Source: Apophysomyces variabilis
Lineage: Eukaryota > Mucoromycota > Mucoromycetes > Mucorales > Mucoraceae
Assembly: GCA_002749535.1 (NCBI GenBank)
Contig: MZZL01000403.1
Coordinates: 323,630-387,629 of the forward strand
Reading direction: 5' to 3'
DNA length: 64,000 nucleotides
Of this stretch, positions 1 to 12,387 are shown piece after piece. The translations under genes and the position numbers were made by a program. The notes under the pieces were generated by a model. The model saw nothing but the letters and a program-made list of their open reading frames with translations, was not told where the DNA came from and made no database searches. Numbering within the stretch: position 1 is the first letter of the stretch; every line of letters starts with the position of its first letter.

Positions 1-814
1 TTGCGTCTATTTCATCGTATTTCTCGCTGAAAGCATAGGATATATTTCACCCTGGTGAATCCCTATTTTGGATCGATTAAACTCTTTGCATATTGCGTGG
101 GTGGATGTAAGGAGGTACACTCAGTTTATCTAGAATGCTTAACTGAAGACCTGGTTAGCCTGTCATAATCACACAGCCCGAAAGAGAAAAGTAGTTGCCT
201 TTCCTGCTTAAATGAGTTTAGATAAGTGCAATCAACAAAAAAGAGGATCATGGTCATTATCCCCTCCTGTTGTATTATCATTAGCTTAGCAAGATAATCT
301 GCTGATAAACTCTATAGATGAGACATCATTTACGTGATATCCATGTACATAGGGTAAATAAAGAGGTTACCAAGTAGAAAGAAGAAAAACATCGCACGAT
401 TTATCGTTGCAGCGAACTATTTCATGATACAGATTAACACATGATTTTGTGGTATTCATCACCATAGGTTTTTTTTCCTTTTTTTCTTCTTTTCTGCTGA
501 CCGAGCGAAATGTATTCTTTTTTTTAATAGTAACAACAACAGCAAAATAGACTCTACGCGTCAAAGGACAGAAAAACCGAATACAGGGATATATATAAGA
601 CAAGAGAAGTGTTTTTTTAATGCAATGGTGCAACAAGAACAGGAAAGAAAAGGTATATATACAAAAAGAAAGAAAGAAAGAAAGAAAAAGAGGGGATAGG
701 AAGACACATAGTAATAGATGATGATGATGAGGAAGATCAAGAGGACAAAGAAAAAGATAAACAAGGGAGGGGAAAGGGACGGTGGAAGATAAAATTCGTT
801 AAAATGACAACAGA
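1..814. other. non-coding, AT-rich flank
   Basis: No reading frame here has a start, splice signals or protein-like composition. The longer open frames are low-complexity translations of purine-rich or pyrimidine-rich DNA. The stretch contains AAAG and GAT microsatellites and is probably the 3' flank of the gene at 815-1489. Confidence 0.6.
661..690. repeat. AAAG microsatellite
   Basis: About six tandem copies of an AAAG unit, followed at roughly 714-731 by a short GAT repeat. Simple-sequence DNA with no coding meaning seen. Confidence 0.9.
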
Positions 815-1489
815 TCAATAAAGTAAGAACGAGGGAGACGCTCGAAGGAAATGGTAGACAAGACCAACTAGACTGGCTAGGAGTAAAACACGGAACAGTC
901 GCCACATATATTCGGAGACGAGCAAAATGGGTTGGATGGTGTCGCGATGTTCGAGGACGATCTTTGGATCTTCGTCGGTGGCATCCGATTCGGGTTCTTT
1001 CAAGATATTGGGCGCAAAAAGTTCAACGGGAGACGCGCTCATGCGTTGTCTTTCTTCTTCATGGCTTTCTGCTATGCGCTCAATGACCTCTTGACTTCTC
1101 AGCTGTTCAGAAATGACCTCGGCTACGAGCGGTGCTCCTGTCTTGGCGATAAGGGCTTCGACGACTTCTTGTATCACCCCTTTCTGGTCTTCTTCCATGG
1201 TGGCTTCTTCTAATGCTGCCTGGGCAAGATCAATAAAACGATCCTTGCTGCCATCCACTGGATCAATACGTGACTCCTCATTACGAAGCAAGTCAATGAC
1301 TTGTCTCAACTCGGCTTTCAGCGCCTCAGGTGCTGGTCGTTGTCGTCGTGATGCAAGGGTCGAAATGTCGGAAGTGCTTTCGGATGGAGCTTCTTGAAAG
1401 TCATCTGTTTCTGTCTTTCCATATCGTCGATGCCGTAATGGCATAGATAGATTAGAGAATGACGGATCACGTCCGAGCTCGGCTGTCAT
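815..1489 (-). CDS. tail-anchored protein of unknown function
   Basis: A single-exon 224-residue frame. The N-terminal half is polar, with Ser/Arg-rich low complexity around residues 20-55. Residues about 55-155 look helical and acidic. A single hydrophobic segment at about residues 198-216, flanked by Arg and His, lies at the extreme C terminus and is followed by only a few residues. That is the architecture of a tail-anchored ER or mitochondrial outer-membrane protein with its bulk in the cytosol. I do not recognise the family. The start is the first ATG of the frame, and GA-rich and T-rich DNA lies just upstream. The frame is far longer than chance in this AT-rich flank and its composition is protein-like, but no homologue can be named. 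Confidence 0.65.
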   Translation of the reverse strand: MTAELGRDPSFSNLSMPLRHRRYGKTETDDFQEAPSESTSDISTLASRRQRPAPEALKAELRQVIDLLRNEESRIDPVDGSKDRFIDLAQAALEEATMEEDQKGVIQEVVEALIAKTGAPLVAEVISEQLRSQEVIERIAESHEEERQRMSASPVELFAPNILKEPESDATDEDPKIVLEHRDTIQPILLVSEYMWRLFRVLLLASLVGLVYHFLRASPSFLLY

Positions 1490-2718
1490 GAGCGTTTCAG
1501 GAGTAAAAGAAAGAGAAGAAAAGAGAAAGGGAAAGAGCGTTCTTTGTAAAAGACCAGAAGGTTAAGAAAAAAAAGGAAGGGATCTGTCCCCACACAGAGA
1601 GAGAGAAAGGACCAAAAAAAGGGCGTCACGGCAAAAGAGCGTTTTTGACCTTTTTAAACAAATAAACCCGAAAGAAGTTGTGAACAAAAAAACCTTGACG
1701 GTTCCTTAACCTTGTTTATAGGGCTATATTGTGCAAGAGGTTTCGTTGCTTTTTGTTATGAGAGGACAAGAGGATGACACGTGTCCTCATGTTGTTCGGC
1801 CAATGCGCACCTATTTCGACTCCGGCAGAGATAAGAAAAAGAATGACTCTAATCGAATTCTTTTCTTTTTTTTTTCACCCTTTGGCGTGGGATATCAAAA
1901 GACTCCTAGTATTGACGTCAGTTTGATACCTTGAATGCAAACATGGAGAAGATGTCTATCTATGTAATACTGCTTATCGGTTTCTGTTTGAATCCCACAG
2001 CATGACCCTTCTGAAAGGCAACTTGTCTGTAGATAGAAGCAGACATGCATCGCACTTTCGAACAACGCCAAATAAATAGAGAAACAAACCGGTAGCCATG
2101 CTACTGTAGATGCAAACTGTATAAAGTATGCTACAGTTGTAAAAACGCTCGTCCAGTTGTTGAAGGAACAGAACCAGATCGCTGCGCAAAGGCACGATGG
2201 TGTTGCCAAACGCTAGATTAACCATTTTCGCAGGGACATGTTCGCTAAACTATGTCTCTTGTTTTCCTTAAATAGGCTTACGTGAGGCAAATGTTTTGAT
2301 GCTTCATGTCTTAGTCAGTACGATATCGTAAGAAACGATGCCAGTCATTCAAACCACCAGCTTGTCAGCAGGAATCGGAAAATAAGACGTGGGGACTGGC
2401 CATCCACAGCCAAGTTCTCTTTTATGTTTGCGTAGGAATTCTCATGCGGATAGTCAGCGGCGACTACCACTCCGTAACAGACCCCAAGTGTTGAACCAAG
2501 ACCATGACGCCAAACACCGTGACGAAGAAGTCAGATACATGGGTCTGAGTAAATGGATGATCCAACATGGTACGAATAGCAAAATGCTAGAATCAATATC
2601 ACAAAAATATCTGTATCCTCTTCTCATAAGGACATGATTCCGTGATGAATAGATACAGGCACGAAAGGAAGAAGTAAGGGTATTTTGATTTTTGTATTAT
2701 TTAAAGAGAGTTCATTAT
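1490..2718. other. intergenic
   Basis: Between the tail-anchored gene and SCP2. Nothing firmly supported. A short minus-strand frame at 2464-2568 could encode a 34-residue peptide with one hydrophobic segment, but this is within chance. Confidence 0.5.
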
Positions 2719-3311
2719 TTACAACTTGGACTTGTTACCAGCGAGCTGCTTGAAGACAGTGTCGAGCTTGGTGGCCAACATCATTTGACCCTTAATCTTG
2801 AGTTTACCGCTCATGAAAGCCTTTTGACCTGTAAACGAAAGAGTTGCAGATGCGCAATTTTTCCATTCGTCAGTACCCTCCTAGTTCATGCTAGATAAAA
2901 TTTCCAAGTACTTACCGTTCAACTTGCCAGAGGCAAGCTCAACAAAGTCAGCATCGCTGATGGAAATAACAGCATCAGCCTTGTTGGCGCCCTTGCCCTT
3001 GATAACAGCACCATCCTTCTTCAAGTCGACAGTGAAAGTCTCGGTCTTCTTGTCAGCGTTGGTGATGGTGAATTCAAAGATACCCTTGACCTAAAAAGCA
3101 AATAATGGTTGGTATCCAATTGTTTGAACCGCTTCATATATAGGCAATGACTCGTTTTGCTTCTTCTTTTTTTTTTCTTTCTACGCCGTTTTACAATCTT
3201 TACCTGCTTCAAAAGCTTCTGCTTGGCGTCAGGAGAGAGACCATCGAAAGAAGTTTTCAAGGTAGCAAAGACTTCAGAGCTTTGGAAACCAGGGACTTTG
3301 ATATCAGACAT
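2719..3311 (-). CDS. SCP2: sterol carrier protein 2 (peroxisomal SCP2)
   Basis: Three exons (3204-3311, 2916-3090, 2719-2828) join in frame to a 130-residue protein with consensus GT-AG introns. It is a stand-alone SCP2 domain: an N-terminal helix, then the alternating Lys-rich beta strands and the SGKLxGQKAFMSGKLKIKG signature of the lipid-binding fold near residues 93-111. It ends in Ser-Lys-Leu, the canonical type 1 peroxisomal targeting signal. Family knowledge: small SCP2 proteins bind fatty acids, acyl-CoA and sterols non-specifically in the peroxisome and support lipid transfer and beta-oxidation. The length matches stand-alone fungal SCP2, and a TATA-like element lies about 80 bp upstream of the ATG. 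Confidence 0.95.
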
Positions 3312-3393
3312 GTTTGGATGCAATAAAGAAGAAGAAGGGTCAAGCAAAGAAAAAAAAAAAGAAAAAAGGATATGCAGTGAAGGAAGGGTTTGG

Positions 3394-3403
3394 TATTTAT
3401 ATA
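3394..3403 (-). promoter_or_regulatory. TATA-like box upstream of SCP2
   Basis: Read on the minus strand this is TATATAAATA, about 83 bp upstream of the SCP2 start codon. The position and sequence suit a TATA box; the assignment is inferred. Confidence 0.45.
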
Positions 3404-6400
3404 CAAGAATCACATGCATTTCGCCGTCTCATTGGGCCAATTGGATGGTATGAATAATCCAGATTTTTTCCATCCCCGCATTTTGCTGAAATCGCATGTG
3501 AAAGTGGATTCCCCGCATCTTTCTCCCCTCCCTGGTTCTCTTTGTATCCTACAAAATCGGAAGACAAAGAAAAGCAAGGCTTCATTAGATAAGTGACTAT
3601 AAAATATTTGCAAAGCGTCGTTTGCGATTTTATCAAGTTAAAATTAAACCAGCTTCATGGCCAACAATCTCTGAGAAGTACACCCATCGAACTTTAAGTA
3701 GTTTTGTGTTTCACAATCCGCGTCAGAACAATGTGGGGGATGAGCCCGAAAGAAAAGCGGGGAAGCGAAGGAGTCTCTGTTTTAATTCACCGGTGTACTA
3801 TATGCCTCAGGTTAATATTGTGCAAATCTCGCAAAGCATTGGTTTCTCCCACTGTCTCTGCCTTCCATACAGCATTTTGTAAAATGGAATCCCGTCCGCT
3901 GCTGCATTGATTAAAACTGGAGCCCTAGTGGTTGCACAAAATCCAGTTGGAGTTATCCAGAATAGGCGAATAAGGCTTTATGTGAGCTTATTTGTCATCT
4001 TTGGTCAAATTCACCCTTGGTATCTATAACCTAATCACTCGTGCGCTTTTCATCTGCATGCTTGTACACTGTTCAGATGGATTGCCTAGCCTTCATCCAC
4101 ACCTTTTGCATGCAAAACTGGTTATATATGGATATTTATAAGAACCATCCCAACAACCAAACGGGCGATCGAAGATTAGAAAGGACGTTCGACATTAAGC
4201 AGGTTTGTTTGTCAGAAAGCCACCTGGCATAAAGAACATGCAAAACTGTGCTTGCCCTCAAGTAGCTTTGCCTCCTCTTTGCTGAGATGCATGGATGTTC
4301 TGTTCCACCAAAATGTAAAATCGCGGATGAGAACGGAAGGCTGCTATTGTCCTCATTATTTGGCGAGTGATCTATTATATCGCTTTCAAATACCATTTTC
4401 GCTAAAAACAATAAGTATACAGTAGCAGTAGGTCTTTGATGCGGAAGCAGATGTTTTAAGTAACATTGATCCTTCATTGGACGTATAATTTTTCTAAGCA
4501 ACGAGCAAGATACAATAGGTGGTGAATATCTAATATCTAAAACAACAATAGCCTTATCTTGCCATTGATGTGTTCGTTCCAATTAGTGTGGGTGAGGGAG
4601 GGTTGGCAAAACATTTCTCAATTTATATTAGCTCATCAATCGAATGACTGCGAACAGACATCTTAGGTTGAGGAACGAATGCGAACATTAACTCTGTATT
4701 TGGATACTCATTGGAAAAATAAAAACAATTACCCAAATCTGTAGAAGGATGATAAATACCACCCTTTCACATTAATCAACACAGAGGATCGCATGTAGTT
4801 ATGGCAAAAAAAAGGAATTAACTTTAAATGAGAACGTTGCAACTCGAGCTGTCTTAATCGATGGAATCGCGGTTCTTAAGATAGACCTTTTACTGTTAAC
4901 TTGTCTACGTTTTTCTTTCTATTACTTTGTATATTTACTTTTAGCATTTACTGATGAAGTTAAATAACGATGAGCTTTTATAAATTGCATTTAGCTGTTC
5001 GACGCTATTGGAACGAGTAGGATCGAAAACGAATATTGCTGGGGATGTTTGATTAGCAAATAAATATTGTTTAATTGCTCGTTTCCGTTCATGCGATCCC
5101 TAACTGCATGCATCAGCCAATGTTTGTAATAGTTTTAATGTCCGTAACGAACTTCAAGTCTGCCAACGTCGTCGATCGTGAGCCGGACTTTGTCTCTATA
5201 CTTCAGAATCGTAACGGAGCTGTGATATTAAGGTACATACATCTATTCAAAAACTTGGATAAGAGGAATACAATATTATTTTATAGCCAATAACTTTCAT
5301 CAACATAGCAAAACGAACTAGCAAAAGGAAAGGAACGTTCAACAATGCCGTGAATAAAACCCGGTGAATTTTTTACACTTGCAGCCAAGCCTACGTTTCC
5401 GTCAAAAATTCATCCCCATTAAGGATACTTCTCGCTTAAACAGCTTATTGCTATTGTAATGTTTGTTGAATAACAGTGCGTGTAATGAGAGATAGTTAAG
5501 GCACACTGACTGATTCATGTATTGTGTCCGAATGTTAAATGCTTCATCATAGCAGTGACTCCAAATATTGCCCTACCTTAATTTGTAAAGCATTTTTTGG
5601 CAGGTGCATTTCTTCTAGAGGTTATGCAATCTCTTAAAGACAACCTTGACAGTTAATGATTGTTGCTACAAAGAACACGTCTACTGAAAACATTACATGC
5701 CACTTTCGCTATTTCGCAGTTCATGCTTGGTGACTCTATTTGATATGATCTGAACAACGTCTGTAACCGACTCTTACTTTTTTTTTCCGCGGCGGTGCGC
5801 TCGATGTACCGTAGCCTACTAATGTGTGTGGGATTGATAGAGTTGCTAGTCATCAACTTATTGAAGTTATGTAGGAATATCTTTTCTTGTAGCATTCCAT
5901 ATTCCAACATAACTTCACTTTGACAATGATTGCGTAAGGCTCCATGACATTTTTTAACAGGTTTTAATTAATTTAGGTTGCGGTTACAGACGGTCTAATC
6001 TCACATGATTGTAGTTAAATCTTTTTATTTTTCTGTCTTTTATCGGGTTCAGCGTGTAGTGCAGGTTGGACACATGCCAATGTTTTACAAAGGACTTTTT
6101 GTGTTCCACGGCGTTGTTAATGTAGCATCTCGACCAGAAAATGTACGTTTTGACGACCGGCGGTTGCTCCGAGCATAAGGAAAGTCAACCAAGGTTATTG
6201 CCAAGTACCAAAGGTTTCACAGTTAAGAAGGAAACTCATGCTGCATATCCATCCGCAAGTCTAAATCATGCGCTTTACTGAAAGCGGTGGCTACTTGTTT
6301 TTGAAAAATAAGCATAAGAGTGACACGGAGAATGTATTAATTGTTTTGGTCGTTTTCTAATAGTTATGAATACAAACGTGCTGCATCCTAGAGATAGCTA

Positions 6401-9069
6401 AGTCTTGATATAACGAGCAATTAAACTGCTCTGACTGTAAGTAGCGGTAACAAATATGCTGTAAACTACGCTCAAGAAGTTGTCACTTCCGTGCAAAAGT
6501 CCTTCTCTGTGGACAGACATGGTTCCCAGAAATCTCGTTTTGTAAACAGGTATTACACTTAAAGACGGTCAGGGTTTGCAGTCCCCTCCATCTGTGTTTA
6601 CAGTCCTTATTTCGTATACGACCGGTCCTTTTCTGCAAAGCGCACAAATATAAACAAACTTACTGCACTATAAAATAAGAGCAAGTTAGTAAAACCTCAC
6701 AGATATTGTTGGATGATATTGGTCGTCAAAAGTTTGGTGCAGCTTTGAAATCCTGGAATAGGAACGTCTTCTTCCCTAACTGCTTCGCTGTTCTTCGCAA
6801 AAGTTGTAGATTAAAGTTTTGCAGCCATTCAAACCAAATTCCTACAAATACACTTTCTGCTTGTTAACAAAGCTTTATGTTTCTCTTTTCGCACTATATT
6901 CAAAAAACACAATTGACTGTTATGAACACGACTATATAACGAGTGAATTCAGTAATTGTATGTAATTTCATAATGCTACTAGCAGCTGCCACGTTCAGTA
7001 GGTAATTATCGCTGCATGAATCTAAGTAATACTGCCAATGAATTTCTCGGAGAGCGCAGCATTCTGGGAATGAAAATATTGTATGTGTTAATCGTGTTTT
7101 ACTAGAACAAAGACATTTCTTAGGTCTTTATGTTTTCTCCTTACCCCTTTTTTTTTTTTGCTTACAAGGCTTAATGGTACTATAACGGACCTAGAGATTC
7201 AAAATGCCCAGTCAATTCTGTAAAATGCTGATTCAATGTATGAGTTTTGCAGTGCTAAATGGTTGGCGGACATGCTGTAGAAAGCACTTCGATCAGGATA
7301 CACAAATGGCTTAGAATTACCGAATTGACAAATATGGATACGGCTTCCCTAGGCGCCTAATAATACCTTCTATTTTTCATTATACTCCCATGGACAAGTG
7401 GAACGTTACAGTGCTGAGCAAAATGAAGGAAGGAAAGGACTGCATGTTCTTTGGATACCTTAATGGTATACCCCGAGCATCGAAGTTGTAGACAGAACAT
7501 TACTGTTGTTCTGAAAAAAAAACATGGCACGATGTTTTGGTTGTCTCCTTTCGTCGGCCTTTCGGTGATAAATCGAGTCACCCATCAGGTTCTTGAAAAA
7601 CCTAGAGCGGAATGTTTCTACGCGCACTGGAAGTTGGAGACCTTCGGTCACTGGTACTTTGGGTCACTTCACTAGCTCTTCATTTTCGCACGTGCCAGTC
7701 AATTATCCATATAGATTTGTCTAACCTAAAGACAGCTTTTATTGAAACAGATTTACAGCTTTCCCATACGTGTCAAATCCCTTGTGGTAATAATGACAGC
7801 GTTTGTATCAATTTATGGTATAAACGCGATAGTAATAATGGCAGTGATAGCTAAATAAACAGTACTAACAGGCTGAGCTACGTTTGCGTAAGTTTAATTT
7901 CTGTTTAACTCTTGAAATAGCCATCTGATAGTCGTGCTAGTAAACCGTAAAAAGCATGTACTCTATAACTGCTGGATTTTGCACACAGGTACCATAAAAA
8001 GCTTTGATGTTCTCAGCTGTTGATGGGTTTCAATTTGCTATGGTAGGAAGCGCAAAATGGTAGACTCAAGGATTGGAACAAAATCTGCCAAAAGCATACT
8101 TCTACAAATCTCGATCATCATTGCAAGTACTGCTGTACCACCTACCACATGTGCTACTGCCAATGCTGTTCCTGTTTTGCATCTACGATACTGAGTGGAT
8201 ACTATATCTAACTTAATATTTAAAAGCATAGCTTATACAAACTAGTGTAACAAAGATGGAATGAATAGCAGAAAAGCTTAATTAACTGGATGGGATTTTC
8301 AAAGTTGTCGTACAAAGGGCGCACTTAATGCCGCGTATGATTTGGAGGTTCCATTCGATAAAGTTACACAGTGCTCCGTTCGCATGTGTGGTGGTGCAAA
8401 ATATGTATGTGGCTGATCTCCCTTTCTTCTACAATGTCAATCGAGGCACAAATTGCATGCACGTCAACAGTCGCCGCAAATCTTATTTTTCTCACATAGC
8501 TGCCACTTAATGTGAAGATTGTGTTGTAACCATTAATACTTGATTCGGTCCAAGAATGCGCCCGTCAAAGAGATTGATAACAGAGGTCAGATAAGGAGCA
8601 CATTAAGTATGTATGCCCTTATCTGAATCTTGCGCCTGACAAAGGAATACCGATATTGTGTTTCCCGCTGAATGCAATGAGTATCCCATCCTGGGAACTG
8701 AGCATGGGTGAAGACTTATGTAGCACAAAGATTGATCGACGATTTTAAGTCAATTGTAACCACGACACGGCGGTCCAAGACGCTACTTATCCGCGCGCAG
8801 CCGATGTATTAGTGAATAGAATAGCAGCTTATACAATATACAGAAGCTATTGACGTTAAGGAAGCATCTCTTACTATTTTAACTGATATTAAGTAAGTCA
8901 AACCAAAAGAAAAAGGGGACACATTTTTGATTTTTGCATACTTCTTCCTTTGGGTAACGCTATATTGTACTACAGGTGGATAGTCGAAATAAGATCAAAA
9001 AAGATGATTGATTCGTCTATTGCCTTGCTGGGATGCTGAGATGCGGAGAAGAAGAGGTAAGACACATAG
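3404..9069. other. long gene-poor stretch
   Basis: About 5.7 kb with no frame that shows family motifs, coherent splice junctions or protein-like composition. The longest frame (148 codons, minus strand, 4136-4582) has no recognisable domain. No long terminal repeats, inverted repeats or transposase motifs were found by eye, and no tRNA-like boxes. Base composition is AT-rich with scattered T and A runs. It could hold unrecognised non-coding RNA, a replication origin, or fully decayed sequence. Confidence 0.5.
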
Positions 9070-9077
9070 TATAAAAG
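9070..9077 (+). promoter_or_regulatory. TATA box of the GDSL lipase gene
   Basis: TATAAAAG, 55 bp upstream of the start codon at 9133, on the same strand. A good match to the TATA consensus at a plausible distance. Confidence 0.55.
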
Positions 9078-9132
9078 AGGCAGAATTTATTGCGCTTGAA
9101 GGGCCAGGAAAAACAAGAAGAAGTGCAAGAAA

Positions 9133-10815
9133 ATGAAATCTAATTCCTTCATCGCATCCGTTTTTCTATGCATGACATTAGTGACAAGCACCATAGCAAC
9201 AAGTGCTGCTACTATAGCCGATTGCCCCGTATTGAGTGCTAGAAGTTCGCCTGCAACAGATGCACGCAATCTCCGTCCTGACGATATTAAGGTGGTTGCC
9301 GGAATTGGTGACAGGTATGATCCATGCTTAAAAAGAATAAAACAATGTATAACATCGATTTAGTATTATGGCCGGATTTGCTGCCGCCGGTATCCAGGGA
9401 AGCAGCATTCTAAATTTGAAGAGTCTCTATGAGATTCGAGGTGTTAGCTATGCCATGGGAGGGAATAATGATGCCATTACCATACCCAACTTCATTGAGC
9501 GCTACAGCCCAAAACTTTCAGGCGCCTCCGTTGGAAAGCACCTCGTAGAGCTTTGTTACGGTAAGCGAACTGGAATCATACCAGCTTTACTAACGCAAGT
9601 TTTTTAGGTCTTGTCTGTCCTCCTTTCCAATGTAAAAGAAATTACTTTTATTACCAATGCTAGAACGTATCTAACACCATTGTCAGATCGACCTAGTCTG
9701 GACAAGCTTAATTCTGCTCAAACGGGCGCAATGGCCATGGACCTGCAGCATGAACTTAATTATCTCCTACCTGGTAAATTTCAGAAAGTCAACATTGGTC
9801 AATGTTAACTGTATGGCTATTTTGCCCTTTAGCTTTGAAGAATTTCCCTGGAATTAAGTACAAAACCGATTGGAAAATGATCAACATCCAGATTGGAAGT
9901 AAGCCATAAGAGAGACAAACAAATTCCTTGTATTAATCTTTCTTATCTTAGGCAATGATCAGTGTGCATCCTGTATCGACAAATTTGTGGATGTTCTTAC
10001 CCCGGAGAAGTACGGCGAACATCTTGATAAAGCGCTTGCACGAATCCAAAAGAATGTTCCACGTGTCCTTGTCAATCTGAGTGAGTATAACAGGCTACCA
10101 AACGTAACTCTTAATAATCATACTCATTCTTAATTTTGCATATACCAAGTCGGTGTGTTCAATGTATCTGGTGTTTATACTGTCACATCTGGCCAAAAGT
10201 ACTGCGAACCTTTCAAGTTTACCGATTTTATGTTTAATAAGGTGGAATGTGCCTGTGCTATCGATAAAAAATATCATGCTGCGATGGACAAGGTAGCCGC
10301 AGGTATGAAATCACGGTGCTTCAATACAATTTGCTTCTTTTATACTCAATCTTCGTATTAGGCTATGATCAACAAGTACGAAACCTCTATCACAAGTATA
10401 AAGCACTGAGCAACGAGAATTTTGCTGTGATGTATACACCGGCGCCGATCAACATTACCAGTTTCCCAATCGACGGATTCAGGTAATATTGGACATATGT
10501 TGCTTGCACAGTTATGTTAATGATTGTAAAATCTTACAGTAACATCGACTGCTTCCATCCAAGCACTAAGGGTCATGAATGGATTGCCAAGGTAGAGTAT
10601 CTGTTAGAAACAAAGAAAAGCAATTGAATCATTTCTGTTTGTTTAGACTATTTGGAATACACTCTTTGTTCCGCAAAGCAACAAGCCAAAGATTATGAAT
10701 TTCAACCCCAGCGTTGAGGTATAAAAGAAATGAGCACTTCTATACTCTACAATCTGCTTAACGTCTTTATTAGATTTACTGTCCCAAAGATACTGATCGA
10801 TTCCAGGTGAATTGA
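9133..10815 (+). CDS. secreted GDSL (SGNH) lipase, phospholipase B-like
   Basis: Eleven exons (9133-9314, 9364-9560, 9608-9631, 9687-9773, 9833-9898, 9952-10080, 10150-10302, 10362-10482, 10540-10591, 10647-10718, 10774-10815) join to 374 residues. A hydrophobic signal peptide covers about residues 6-26. SGNH blocks are in order: GDS with the nucleophile Ser61, whose codon is split by intron 1; an LCYG/CPPFQY segment; the GSND block with Asn187; and the DCFHPS block with Asp323 and His326. These are the catalytic residues of the phospholipase B1-like GDSL family, secreted or membrane-associated esterases that release fatty acids from phospholipids. The cysteine-rich middle (CASC, CACA) fits an extracellular protein. 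Exon 3 is only 24 nt. UMP1 follows 127 bp downstream on the same strand. Confidence 0.9.
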
Positions 10816-10942
10816 TCCCTCTTTATCCAGCTGCAGCCCTTCGACTTGTAACTTGGCTGGCCACCAAATGCAAAAAACAGAACCATCACACTATAGTTTT
10901 TAATAGCACTAGTTGTTCTCTTCTTAAATAAAGAGTGCAAAG

Positions 10943-11765
10943 ATGTCTGAAAATAACCCAAAGTGTCGATTGGTAGGATTGGCTGGAAAGTGAGAGTTGT
11001 CAGCCGTCGCACAAAATGCCGCTTTCGTGACTGTGATGGAACACGCAATCGTCCACGCGTTTCCCAGTCCAGGAGAACCAACCTTTGTCCCTTTAATATG
11101 GTTCGTAGGGCAATCGTGCCAAGAGTTAACAGTTCTAAAGAAACGTCTTCATAGTCTTTACGTCTTACTCCCAGTGCACATTCCCAAGAAAACGTCCGAT
11201 CGACCTTTGATACTACTCACACCGAACTGGGCGGCCATGACGCTTTGCGATACGGCACTCGCTCGATCAAAACAGAAGTACTGCCTGGCCATCCGCTCGA
11301 AAATCGCCTCGAAAAGGTAAAATAGTAATGATTTCCAAGAAGAAGAGCATTAAATGGTTTGTTAATTCAGTGGGAAGAATCCCGATGGGAGATGAAACTG
11401 AACATGGCCCGTCAAGCATATGGTATGCATGCCCCCATCAAGCTAATGATGGAACATAGTTTAGTATCACAGGTAATAGAAACAATGAATGAATGTGAGA
11501 AGTACGGATAAGCTAAATAATTCTATGCTTTTTTTTGTGTCTAGCGCCAACGTCTTCCTGTTTTACCCTCCTCCAACTTGCATTTGGATATCTTGATGGG
11601 TAAAGACGAGACAATTGATTACGAAGACTTCTTGAATGGTATAGTTACCTTATATAATGAAGAGAATATGAATACTGAGCATTTGCTTTTACAGATCCTG
11701 CCATGTCGACGGATCTGTTGGATGTGCATGCAGCAATGGAGCATAAGCTACGTCTAAATGTTTAG
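10943..11765 (+). CDS. UMP1: proteasome maturation factor UMP1/POMP
   Basis: Five exons (10943-10989, 11175-11316, 11371-11472, 11545-11638, 11695-11765) give 151 residues. The C-terminal half is diagnostic. It has the HPLENRLEKWEE motif, then the PIKLMMEHSLVSQ helix, then RLPVLPSSNLHLDILMGKDE and an acidic DYEDFLNDP segment, as in human POMP. Family role: an assembly chaperone of the 20S proteasome that holds half-proteasomes together and becomes the first substrate of the mature particle. The first exon is short and its donor (GTGAGA) was chosen because it keeps frame. The 185 nt first intron is the longest in the gene, so the N-terminal 16 residues are the least certain part. Confidence 0.9.
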
Positions 11766-12198
11766 TTTCTGAATAAATCAGCATGTGGAAAGACATTTGT
11801 TGCTAGCGTGGGTGGGAGGAAAAAGAATAGGAGTAATGAATATAGAATATCTCCGGCAGAACGTGAAAGCAGATACAGAAGGACGCTGAGATGCCTAGTA
11901 TATACCATCCTTTTGATCAATCGAAACGTACTTTATTTCCAAAAATTAAAGTCGCATCTAGCAAATTCACTTGGCGCATTTTGGAAACTGGGCTTGACGC
12001 TAACAAATTACATGAATTGTCGTGTTATAAGAGTTGGAATTGACCAATGTTTACATACCTGTCATGAAACTGACGACGCCATACCCATCTCCCCGCCAAG
12101 TGAATGCAAGATGCATATATAAATTTCAATTGGTGAGTAATAGAAGAAAAATAACAATAGTATTCAATGACACTTACTGAATACCGGGCGTAAAAGCC

Positions 12199-12387
12199 CT
12201 ATCCACTTGACTCGTGGATCCTTTTCTGCCTTTTTGCTTGCTGCCTCTCAGATCGCCTTAAAGGAGCTTGGGACGATTCTGGTCTTTCTTCTTCTCGTCG
12301 GCTGATTCGTCTGCGAGACCTGGATGGTTCAACCATAGTCTCGGTTTGGCTGGCTCTTGTTCGACGTCGTGCAGTTGGGGTTATCAT
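12199..12387 (-). CDS. possible small basic protein, unknown
   Basis: A 62-codon frame from an ATG. It is extremely rich in Arg, Ser, Glu and Gln (repeated RR pairs, with SERQQAKRQ near the C terminus). The composition resembles a nucleic-acid-binding or disordered nuclear segment, and it may be an exon of a larger gene. No partner exon with good splice sites was found and no family is recognised. It could equally be chance. Confidence 0.25.
   Translation of the reverse strand: MITPTARRRTRASQTETMVEPSRSRRRISRREEERPESSQAPLRRSERQQAKRQKRIHESSG

Noticed and set aside
561..905. 114-codon minus-strand frame
   Set aside because: Low-complexity Ser/Phe/Leu translation of purine-rich repeats.
2464..2568. 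34-residue minus-strand frame with one hydrophobic segment
   Set aside because: Too short to distinguish from chance, and no supporting exon or family match.
4136..4582. 148-codon minus-strand open frame
   Set aside because: No domain motif, no bias towards protein-like composition, no splice partners; consistent with chance over 5.7 kb of non-coding DNA.
10860..10865. GGTGGC on the minus strand upstream of UMP1, like part of a PACE (Rpn4) site
   Set aside because: Only six of nine bases match clearly and the element lies in the 3' flank of the preceding gene; not strong enough to call.
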